From Sphingobacteriaceae bacterium (GTDB taxonomy: Bacteria > Bacteroidota > Bacteroidia > Sphingobacteriales > Sphingobacteriaceae), in contig JAIPAN010000078.1 of the NCBI GenBank assembly GCA_021740025.1, forward strand, positions 1 to 5,970: a DNA stretch of 5,970 nucleotides, in the 5' to 3' direction. Below the pieces are notes generated by a model that saw only the letters and a program-made list of their open reading frames with translations, searched no databases and was not told the origin of the DNA. Made by a program: the position numbers and the translations under genes. Within the stretch, counting starts at the first letter, position 1. Each line of letters starts with the position of its first letter. Shown here piece after piece: positions 1 through 5,970 of the stretch.

Positions 1-1508
1 CGGTAATGGATGGCTTCGGCTAAATGTTCTAGGCCAATTTCTTCGCTGTTCGCTAAATCGGCAATGGTGCGGGCTACTTTTAAAATACGGTCGTAGGCCC
101 GGGCCGAGAGACCCAGTTTTTCCATGGCTTGTTTGAGGAGTGTTTGCCCGGCGTTATCAATTTTGCATAGGTTACGTACGGTTTGTGGGCTCATTTGGGC
201 ATTGCAATGCACCTCTTTTTTGTATTTAAAGCGCTCGTGTTGGAGCCCCCTGGCTTGTATTACCCGTTCTCTAATTTCTTCACTTTTTTCGCTGCTGCGT
301 TCCGAAGAAAGTTCGGAAAAATTTACGGGCGTCACTTCCACATGCAAATCAATGCGGTCTAAAAGTGGTCCAGAGATGCGGCTGAGATATTTTTGTACCA
401 AGCCAGGCCCGCAAATGCACTCCTTTTCGGGGTGGTTGTAAAAACCACACGGGCAGGGGTTCATAGAGGCTACCAACATAAAACTTGCCGGATAGTCTAC
501 CGAAAATCGGGCTCTAGAAATGTTCACCTTTCGTTCTTCTAACGGTTGCCGCATTACCTCTAAAACGGTGCGTTTAAATTCGGGTAATTCATCTAAAAAT
601 AAAACCCCATTGTGGGCTAAAGATATTTCGCCGGGTTGTGGATGTATGCCGCCACCCACCAAAGCCACATCGCTTACGGTATGGTGTGGCGATCGAAAAG
701 GCCGAACGGTCATGAGTGCATCGCTGGCAGAAAGTTTACCCGCCACCGAGTGAATTTTAGTGGTTTCTAAAGCTTCTTGCAAGTTTAAAGGTGGTAAAAT
801 GGTAGGTAAGCGTTTCGCCAACATGGTTTTTCCGGCCCCAGGCGGACCAATGAGAATGACATTGTGCCCACCAGCTGCAGCAATTTCTAGCGCCCGTTTA
901 ATGTTTTCTTGTCCTTTTACATCGGAGAAATCGCTATCGTAGCTGTTGATGTTTTTTAAAAATTCTTCTCGGGTGTTTACGGTGGTTTGCTCCGGCAGAA
1001 ACGTGCCGTTGAAAAAATCGGCTAACTCTTTTAAGTTCTCTATACCATATACCGCTAAGCCAGCAACAATGGCGGCTTCTCGGGCTTGCGCCTTGGGTAA
1101 AAACAAGCCGGTAAATCCATCTTTTTTAGCCTGTATAGCAATGGGTAAGGCCCCTTTTATCGCCTGCACAGTTCCATCTAAAGACAGTTCGCCCATTAAC
1201 AGGTAATTAGAAAGCTGTTCCGCTTGTATTTGCCCAGAAGCAGCTAAGATGCCTATGGCAATTGCTAAATCGTATGCCGAACCCTCTTTACGTAAATCTG
1301 CAGGCGCCAAATTCACCACAATTTTTTGTCGGGGCATGCGGAAGCCAGCACTGTGAATGGCGCTTTCTACCCGGTGTAGACTTTCTTTTACGGCATTATC
1401 GGGCAGGCCCACCATGTAGTATTGTGTTCCGGCACTAATGTTTACTTCTATGGTAATGGCCAAGGCTTCGATACCAAAGACCGCACTTCCGAAGGTTTTT
1501 ACGAGCAT
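1..1508 (-). CDS. comM: YifB/ComM-family AAA+ ATPase (Mg-chelatase-like), C-terminus cut by window edge
   Basis: The frame is open from ATG at 1508 to base 1, giving 502 codons plus two bases. It ends in EAIHYR, just short of the usual family C-terminus, so perhaps ten residues are missing. Domains in order: an N-terminal ChlI-like domain of the S5 D2-type fold (about residues 20-142), the Mg-chelatase AAA+ core (about 190-395) and the helical C-terminal domain (about 400 on). Visible motifs are Walker A GPPGAGKT at 221-228, VRPFRSPHH at 268-276, Walker B LFLDE at 303-307, sensor-region NPCPCG at 350-355 with a second CxC at 364/366 (four cysteines, a possible metal site), and GPLLDRID ending at 387. 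The start is fixed by [10 protein letters not shown], the typical family N-terminus. ComM of Vibrio and Haemophilus is a hexameric helicase for branch migration during natural transformation; the role in Bacteroidota is inferred. It lies 59 bases after ffh in the same direction. The resemblance to magnesium chelatase is only of fold. Confidence 0.95.
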   Translation of the reverse strand, partial: MLVKTFGSAVFGIEALAITIEVNISAGTQYYMVGLPDNAVKESLHRVESAIHSAGFRMPRQKIVVNLAPADLRKEGSAYDLAIAIGILAASGQIQAEQLSNYLLMGELSLDGTVQAIKGALPIAIQAKKDGFTGLFLPKAQAREAAIVAGLAVYGIENLKELADFFNGTFLPEQTTVNTREEFLKNINSYDSDFSDVKGQENIKRALEIAAAGGHNVILIGPPGAGKTMLAKRLPTILPPLNLQEALETTKIHSVAGKLSASDALMTVRPFRSPHHTVSDVALVGGGIHPQPGEISLAHNGVLFLDELPEFKRTVLEVMRQPLEERKVNISRARFSVDYPASFMLVASMNPCPCGFYNHPEKECICGPGLVQKYLSRISGPLLDRIDLHVEVTPVNFSELSSERSSEKSEEIRERVIQARGLQHERFKYKKEVHCNAQMSPQTVRNLCKIDNAGQTLLKQAMEKLGLSARAYDRILKVARTIADLANSEEIGLEHLAEAIHY

Positions 1509-1510
1509 AA

Positions 1511-1544
1511 AAAAACCATTTAAGTATAAACTGAAATGGTTTTT
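1511..1544 (-). terminator. Intrinsic-terminator-like hairpin after ffh, touching the comM start
   Basis: A perfect 11-bp inverted repeat pairs 1511-1521 (AAAAACCATTT) with 1534-1544 (AAATGGTTTTT). After one A/G mismatch, three further pairs (1523-1525 with 1530-1532) close on a four-base loop. Read on the minus strand, the stem begins 23 bases after the ffh stop codon and ends in a run of seven T at 1515-1509, as expected for a Rho-independent terminator. It is AT-rich, with only two G-C pairs in the long stem, so termination may be leaky. The run stops directly against the comM ATG at 1508, so the same structure could also affect comM expression. No TAnnTTTG-type promoter was found between ffh and comM. 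Confidence 0.65.
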
Positions 1545-1567
1545 ATTTATTGTTTGAAAGTGAATAT

Positions 1568-2911
1568 TTAGCGTTTCATGCCGGGCATTTGTGGCATATT
1601 ACGCATCATTTTTGCTGCTGCTGCCGGGTTTGAGAACTGTTTCATCACTTTGCGCATATCTTCAAACTGTTTAATGAGTTTGTTTACTTCGGTAATGTTT
1701 GTACCCGAACCTTTGGCAATGCGGTTTCGTCGGCTAGTTACAATGCTATCGGGGTTTTCACGCTCAAAAGGAGTCATGGAGCGGATAATGGCTTCTACTG
1801 GTTTAAAGGCATCGTCATCAATATCTACATCTTTTATGGCTTTGCCCACACCGGGTATCATGCCCATCACGTCTTTCATATTACCCATTTTTTTGATTTG
1901 CTGAATTTGGTTCAAGAAATCATTAAAATCGAAAGTGTTTTTACGAATTTTCTTTTGTAGTTCGGCTTGTTCTTTCTCATCGAATGACATTTGCGCACGT
2001 TCTACCAAAGAGATCACGTCGCCCATGCCCAAAATTCGGGAAGCCATCCGGTCGGGATGGAACACATCCAATGCTTCCATTTTTTCGCCGGTACCAATAA
2101 ATTTAATGGGTTTGTTTACAACCGATTTAATAGATAGTGCGGCACCACCACGGGTATCGCCATCTAATTTGGTTAATACCACACCAGTAAAATCGAGCCG
2201 ATCGTTAAAAGCTTTGGCGGTATTTACGGCATCTTGCCCTGTCATGGCATCTACCACAAATAAAATTTCGTGAGGTTGCGTGGCGGCTTTTACGGCGGCA
2301 ATCTCGTTCATCATTTCTTCGTCAATGGCTAAACGGCCGGCGGTATCTACAATGACTATGTTGTTGCCATTCTTTTTTGCTTCGGCTATACCAGCTAAAG
2401 CAATGGCAATAGGATCTTTAGATTCTTTATCGGTGTATACCGCTACGCCTGTTTGTTCGCCCAATACTTCCAATTGATCAATAGCGGCTGGGCGGTACAC
2501 GTCGGCAGCAATTAATAAGGGTTTTTTACCTTTTTGGCTTTTTAAGAAATTGGCCAATTTAGCCGAAAAGGTAGTTTTACCGGCACCGTTTAATCCAGCA
2601 ATTAAAATAATGCTCGGGTTGGCGTTTAGGTTTAGTTCGGTAGCTTCACCACCCATGAGCTGGGTTAGCTCATCGTTCATAATTTTGGTTAGCAATTGCC
2701 CCGGCGATACGGCGGTTAGCACCTGCTGGCCCAATGCTTTTTCTTTTACCTCATCGGTAAAGGTTTTGGCGGTTTTATAATTTACGTCGGCATCTAACAA
2801 GGCCTTCCGAATTTCTTTCATGGTTTCGGCCACGTTTATTTCGGTAATGGTGCCTTGCCCTTTAAGTACTTTAAAGGCTCTATCTAATTTATCTTGTAGG
2901 TTCTGAAACAT
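1568..2911 (-). CDS. ffh: Signal recognition particle protein Ffh (SRP54 family GTPase)
   Basis: Complete 447-residue GTPase subunit of the signal recognition particle. It binds the signal sequence of a nascent protein and 4.5S RNA, then docks with FtsY to deliver the ribosome to the Sec translocon. Domains: helical N domain (about 1-90), G domain (about 95-295) and methionine-rich M domain (about 300-447). Visible motifs are P-loop GLNGAGKTT at 106-114, DVYRPAA at 137-143, DTAGR at 189-193, TKLDGD at 247-252, GTGE at 273-276, MIPGVGK at 351-357 and the RNA-binding [11 protein letters not shown] at 393-403. The tail is rich in Met. The frame stays open 50 codons further upstream to 3061, but that stretch is unlike Ffh and covers the likely promoter. 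The start at 2911 gives the family N-terminus [13 protein letters not shown]. Position 108 is Asn where Ffh usually has Gln. Length is normal. Confidence 0.98.
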   Translation of the reverse strand: MFQNLQDKLDRAFKVLKGQGTITEINVAETMKEIRKALLDADVNYKTAKTFTDEVKEKALGQQVLTAVSPGQLLTKIMNDELTQLMGGEATELNLNANPSIILIAGLNGAGKTTFSAKLANFLKSQKGKKPLLIAADVYRPAAIDQLEVLGEQTGVAVYTDKESKDPIAIALAGIAEAKKNGNNIVIVDTAGRLAIDEEMMNEIAAVKAATQPHEILFVVDAMTGQDAVNTAKAFNDRLDFTGVVLTKLDGDTRGGAALSIKSVVNKPIKFIGTGEKMEALDVFHPDRMASRILGMGDVISLVERAQMSFDEKEQAELQKKIRKNTFDFNDFLNQIQQIKKMGNMKDVMGMIPGVGKAIKDVDIDDDAFKPVEAIIRSMTPFERENPDSIVTSRRNRIAKGSGTNITEVNKLIKQFEDMRKVMKQFSNPAAAAKMMRNMPQMPGMKR

Positions 2912-2946
2912 GGTTTTATGAACGTTAATTGCGCTTAAAATGCATA

Positions 2947-2954
2947 CAAAGGTA
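2947..2954 (-). promoter_or_regulatory. Putative ffh promoter, Bacteroidota -7 box
   Basis: Read on the minus strand, 2954-2947 is TACCTTTG, an exact match to the Bacteroidota sigma-ABfr -7 consensus TAnnTTTG. Transcription would begin near 2940, leaving an AT-rich leader of about 30 bases before the ffh ATG at 2911, without a Shine-Dalgarno sequence, as is usual in this phylum. A -33 TTG at ideal spacing is not clear. TTTA at 2975-2972 lies 17 bases upstream, and the nearest exact TTG (2969-2967) is only 12 bases away. The box falls inside the rejected N-terminal extension of the ffh frame, which supports the shorter start. The -7 call is a sequence match; promoter activity is inferred. Confidence 0.6.
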
Positions 2955-3034
2955 TCAATTTTGGTACAATTTAAAGGTAATAAACCAATTCGTTGCCAAT
3001 TTCGTCGGATTGAAAAATAATGTGTCAGTCTGCT

Positions 3035-3057
3035 GCAACTTTTCGCAACTTGTTGCG
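3035..3057. repeat. GCAACTT direct repeat with overlapping CGCAAC/GTTGCG inverted repeat
   Basis: GCAACTT occurs at 3035-3041 and 3045-3051, exactly ten bases apart, one DNA helical turn. The second copy overlaps a perfect inverted repeat, CGCAAC (3044-3049) and GTTGCG (3052-3057), with a two-base centre. A further GTTGC lies at 2992-2996. The cluster sits 31 bases before the start codon of the plus-strand CBM9-like/DUF5916 gene and about 90 bases upstream of the ffh -7 box. It could be a regulator-binding site or, in RNA, a short stem with a CUUG loop. No regulator is known; function is speculative and chance is possible. Confidence 0.35.
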
Positions 3058-3088
3058 TCATACTAATACTAACATCTAAATCTATTTT

Positions 3089-5527
3089 ATGAAGAAAGGC
3101 TTTTTAACATTACTAATACTTTGTTTTTGCGCTACACTTTTTGGCCAAACGCCCAAAAAAATGACGGCAACCAGAGTAGATAAGGCCCCTAAAATAGATG
3201 GCCAACTTAACGATGTGGTTTGGAAAAATGTAACCATTTTTTCTGACTTTGTAGAGTTAAAACCCAATCCTGGGCGAAAAGAAGCCGAAAATCAGCGTAC
3301 CGAAATTCGTATACTATATGATGATGTAGCCATTTACATTGCCGCCCGCATGTTTGAAGCCAATGTTGATAGCATTGCGCATGAGTTTGCCGCCCGTGAC
3401 CAAGTGGGGAATGCCGATTTTATTGGGGTGGCTTTCGACACTTATTTTGATAAAATTAATGCCAATGGTTTTTATGTAACTGCCGCAGGTTCGCAGTTTG
3501 ATGCTAAATACTCTACGGATAGTGAAGATGAAAACTGGAATGCTGTTTGGGAGAGTGCGGTAAGCACCGACGCTAAAGGCTGGTCTGCGGAGTTTAAAAT
3601 ACCCTATTCGGCCCTGCGATTTTCGAGCAAGGCGGTGCAAAATTGGGGAATTAATTTCACCCGTAAACGCCAAAACGCCAATCAGCAATTGTTTTGGAAC
3701 CCACTAAACCCAGCAGTAAATGGGTTTATTAATCAGGAGGGCGAATTGGAAAATTTGCAAAACATTAAAGCGCCTCTGCGTCTATCCTTTTCTCCGTATG
3801 TTTCTTCGTATGTAAATCACTACCCATCGCAAGGTCTGGGTATTCCGAGCACAACAAGTTCGTTTAATGGGGGAATGGATGTAAAATACGGTATTAACCA
3901 AAGTTTTACGCTCGATATGACTTTGGTACCCGATTTTGGACAAGTACGTTCAGATAATCAGGTACTGAACTTGAGCCCCTTTGAGGTTAAGTTTGATGAA
4001 AACCGTTCGTTTTTTACCGAGGGCACCGAGCTTTTTAATAAGGGCGATTTGTTTTATTCGCGACGTGTGGGTGCACGGCCTATTAACTTTTACGAAGTGC
4101 AAAACCAGTTGCAAGCCGATGAGCATCTAGTAGAAAATCCATCGGAGAGCCGTTTGTTAAATGCCAGCAAAATTTCTGGTAGAACGGCCAAGGGTTTAGG
4201 CATTGGATTTTTTAATGCACTTACCAATAAAATGGAGGCTTTGGTAGAAAACAACCTAGGCCAACGTCGTTTTATTGAAACGCAACCCTTAAGTAATTAC
4301 AACATTTTAGTTCTCGACCAAACACTTAAAAACAATTCGTCGGTAAGTTTTTTAAATACCAATGTGCTTCGCGAAGGGAGTGCTTATGATGCCAATGTGA
4401 GCGCCTTTTTATTCAAAATTAACGACAAAAAAAATACTTATTTCGCCAATGGCTCTGCCAAGTTAAGTAAGCTATCTCGAGGTTTATACACCAATGCCAG
4501 TACCGGAACAAGCTACCAACTAAATATGGGTAAACAGAGTGGTAATTTCAATTGGAATGTGATGCATGGCATTACCGACGATAAATTTGACCCCAATGAT
4601 ATGGGTATTTTGTTTACCAATAATAGCGTTGATAATGGGGTAAATTTGCAATACAATTTATTCAAACCTGGTACATGGTACAACCAAATGAATAATTGGT
4701 TTGAGGCTTACTACAGTTTACGCTACAAACCCAATAATTACCAGTCAGCTGGGTTTAATTTTGGTTCGTGGGTACAACTAAAAAGTTTCAATTCTTTTAA
4801 TTATAACTTTTCATGGGAATTTGCCGGAAACGATTTTTTTGAACCTCGGCAAGCGGGTAGAGTCTATAAAACGCTTGGTAATAAGGGGTTTAATGTTGGT
4901 TTTAATTCTAATCGTTCAAAACGCTTTAATGCTGGAGCATTTGTATCGATACGTTTTCAAGAACAATTTAATGGCAGAGGCTATGCCTATGGTTGCTACC
5001 AGAATTTTCGGGTAAACGATAAATTGGCTTTTGGTACCGACTTAATGGTGAACCCCCAATTTAATTATACCAGCTACTTAGATTATGTTTCTGCAAGCGA
5101 TGAAATTATTTTTTCTCGGTACGATCGCCGGACCGTTGAAAGTTCTATTGACGGCAAATATTCGTTTAGCACTAAAATGGGTATTCAATTTAGAGCCCGT
5201 CATTATTGGTCGGACAGGCGCAACAAGCAGGCCTATGCACTTACGAATGTAGGAGGATTACAAGCCCCCAGCTCCTATGTTTTAAGTCCAACCGCCGATG
5301 TGAATTACAATACGTTTAATATTGATATGGTGTATACGTGGCAGTTTTCATTGGGCAGTGAGTTTAGTGTGACCTGGAAAAACGCAGCACAAACTTTTGA
5401 AAATATGGCCAAGCCGGGTTACGGAATAAACTTTAACAATGCCTTAAAATCGCCTCAAAACAACACGGTTTCCTTAAAGTTGTTGTATTATATCGATTAT
5501 TTAAATCTTCGAAAAAGAACCAGCTAA
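3089..5527 (+). CDS. Secreted CBM9-like / DUF5916 protein, probable outer-membrane beta-barrel
   Basis: Complete 812-residue protein. A Sec signal peptide is visible: MKK, a hydrophobic stretch at about 4-18, and likely cleavage after LFG at 19, before Gln20, typical of Bacteroidota. Residues about 25-215 resemble the CBM9-like domain (IDGQLNDVVW at 36-45, the GWSAEFKIPYSALRF stretch at 164-178, WGINFTR at 186-192). From about 230 to the end it matches the DUF5916 type. The best marker is the block at 281-312, with PDFGQV, the NLSPFEV segment and ENRSFFTEG, followed by YSRRVG at 323-328. The long aromatic-rich, alternating C-terminal region suggests beta-strands of an outer-membrane barrel. 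The CBM9-like domain hints at glycan binding, but substrate and function of the family are unknown to me. It is divergent from ffh, and no TAnnTTTG promoter or Shine-Dalgarno was found upstream. No SusD-like or glycoside hydrolase partner is in the window. Its stop overlaps that of the convergent minus-strand gene. Confidence 0.88.
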   Translation: MKKGFLTLLILCFCATLFGQTPKKMTATRVDKAPKIDGQLNDVVWKNVTIFSDFVELKPNPGRKEAENQRTEIRILYDDVAIYIAARMFEANVDSIAHEFAARDQVGNADFIGVAFDTYFDKINANGFYVTAAGSQFDAKYSTDSEDENWNAVWESAVSTDAKGWSAEFKIPYSALRFSSKAVQNWGINFTRKRQNANQQLFWNPLNPAVNGFINQEGELENLQNIKAPLRLSFSPYVSSYVNHYPSQGLGIPSTTSSFNGGMDVKYGINQSFTLDMTLVPDFGQVRSDNQVLNLSPFEVKFDENRSFFTEGTELFNKGDLFYSRRVGARPINFYEVQNQLQADEHLVENPSESRLLNASKISGRTAKGLGIGFFNALTNKMEALVENNLGQRRFIETQPLSNYNILVLDQTLKNNSSVSFLNTNVLREGSAYDANVSAFLFKINDKKNTYFANGSAKLSKLSRGLYTNASTGTSYQLNMGKQSGNFNWNVMHGITDDKFDPNDMGILFTNNSVDNGVNLQYNLFKPGTWYNQMNNWFEAYYSLRYKPNNYQSAGFNFGSWVQLKSFNSFNYNFSWEFAGNDFFEPRQAGRVYKTLGNKGFNVGFNSNRSKRFNAGAFVSIRFQEQFNGRGYAYGCYQNFRVNDKLAFGTDLMVNPQFNYTSYLDYVSASDEIIFSRYDRRTVESSIDGKYSFSTKMGIQFRARHYWSDRRNKQAYALTNVGGLQAPSSYVLSPTADVNYNTFNIDMVYTWQFSLGSEFSVTWKNAAQTFENMAKPGYGINFNNALKSPQNNTVSLKLLYYIDYLNLRKRTS

Positions 5528-5970
5528 TTTTTTAAAGGGGGTAATCGATAAGCCGCTGGGTTTTGTCGGTAGCGCCGATAGGCTTCTTGAATGAAGCGTA
5601 CCATATCGTAATCGTTGGCTTCCAATACAAAAGAATAGGCCGGACGATATTGTTGCATAAAATCTTTGGCTTTGGCGCCGGTTAATCCGATAACCTGCTG
5701 TATTAAGGCCGGGGTGTATCTATAGTCTATTACCAAGTCTTTAAAATCGCGATCGATGGTTTTTTGGAGGTTTCGGGCATTTTTACCCTGTCTGCTAAAC
5801 AAACTATATAAGGCATCAATGCTTAAGCCTACGCCACCCAAGCCGCTTCCACCACCGGTATGCAAAAGGTCGGAACTGTTCCCAATGCGGTAAATATCTT
5901 TATACTCTTCCTGAATTTCTTGTAGTCGTTTAGAAGGTGTTTTTAGCGAATCTTTAATTACCACTTCTTG
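5524..5970 (-). CDS. Hypothetical protein, C-terminal part; N-terminus beyond window edge
   Basis: The frame is open from the window edge (5970) to a TAG at 5526-5524, giving 148 residues. A GTG at 5964 is the only early start candidate, but two codons before it (Gln, Glu) are also open and the protein begins abruptly without a signal peptide, so this is probably the C-terminal part of a longer gene. Visible features, numbered from the edge: QEVVIKDSLKTPSKRL at the start, a Gly-rich stretch HTGGGSGLGGVG (about 38-49), a charged helix-like segment (about 59-78), a conserved-looking PALIQQVIGLTG stretch (about 87-98) and a Tyr/Arg-rich tail ending PPLKN. The opening EVVIKDSL and the overall pattern remind me of Bacteroidota proteins in which a carboxypeptidase-D regulatory-like domain is followed by such a tail. 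That is recall, not proof, and no function is assigned. It converges on the DUF5916 gene with a four-base overlap. Confidence 0.7.
   Translation of the reverse strand, partial: QEVVIKDSLKTPSKRLQEIQEEYKDIYRIGNSSDLLHTGGGSGLGGVGLSIDALYSLFSRQGKNARNLQKTIDRDFKDLVIDYRYTPALIQQVIGLTGAKAKDFMQQYRPAYSFVLEANDYDMVRFIQEAYRRYRQNPAAYRLPPLKN

Noticed and set aside
124..1206. Four plus-strand open frames of 60-105 codons opposite comM
   Set aside because: They lie antisense to a well-supported conserved gene, have Ser/Cys-rich sequences typical of reversed coding frames, and match no family I know.
1578..2780. Several plus-strand open frames of 65-112 codons opposite ffh
   Set aside because: Shadows of the ffh reading frame; their sequences mirror its conserved blocks.
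2912..3061. Fifty-codon N-terminal extension of the ffh frame, starting at 3061
   Set aside because: The added residues do not resemble an Ffh N domain, the region contains a perfect TAnnTTTG promoter box on the same strand, and the ATG at 2911 gives the expected family N-terminus and length.
3061..3120. TACTAATACT repeated at 3061-3070 and 3111-3120, exactly 50 bases apart
   Set aside because: Only ten bases of low-complexity AT-rich sequence, and the second copy encodes part of the Leu-rich signal peptide; chance is the simplest explanation.
3314..3688. A 124-codon minus-strand frame inside the DUF5916 gene
   Set aside because: Antisense to a complete conserved gene with signal peptide and domain structure; no start context or family likeness.
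5460..5486. ACAACA/TGTTGT inverted repeat followed on the minus strand by a short T-run, considered as terminator for the 5524-5970 gene
   Set aside because: A six-base stem with a 15-base loop and only three T after it is too weak, and it lies in a conserved-looking coding end.
5566..5578. TCGG/CCGA hairpin considered as terminator for the plus-strand gene
   Set aside because: A four-base stem with no following T-run; not distinguishable from chance.

Overview
The window looks like ordinary chromosomal DNA from a member of the Bacteroidota. The evidence is the Ffh and ComM/YifB sequences, which read like Bacteroidota versions, and a secreted CBM9-like/DUF5916 protein, a family typical of that phylum. 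There is also a perfect TAnnTTTG-type -7 promoter box, and no Shine-Dalgarno sequence stands out before the visible starts. I cannot name a genus; a Chitinophagales/Sphingobacteriia-like lineage is only an impression.

Layout: (1) 1-1508, minus strand: a YifB/ComM-family AAA+ ATPase, cut by the window edge a few residues before its expected C-terminus. (2) 1509-1567: a short gap with an intrinsic-terminator-like hairpin whose T-run touches the comM start codon. (3) 1568-2911, minus strand: ffh, the protein subunit of the signal recognition particle, complete. (4) 2912-3088: a divergent intergenic region with a good ffh promoter and a small cluster of GCAAC/GTTGC repeats. (5) 3089-5527, plus strand: a secreted 812-residue protein with an N-terminal CBM9-like domain and a DUF5916 C-terminal region, probably an outer-membrane beta-barrel. 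(6) 5524-5970, minus strand: the C-terminal part of an unrecognised protein, converging on the previous gene with overlapping stop codons.

ffh and comM lie in the same direction and may share transcription by read-through of the weak terminator, but their functions (co-translational membrane targeting; branch migration of recombining DNA) are not known to be linked. The DUF5916 gene is on the opposite strand with its own upstream region and shows no functional link to its neighbours. There is no intergenic stretch over 300 bases. I saw no RNA gene, mobile element, CRISPR array or phage gene, and nothing that amounts to a new multi-gene system. The points worth a second look are small-scale: the hairpin against the comM start, the repeat cluster, an FtsY-like residue in the Ffh P-loop and the overlapping stops.
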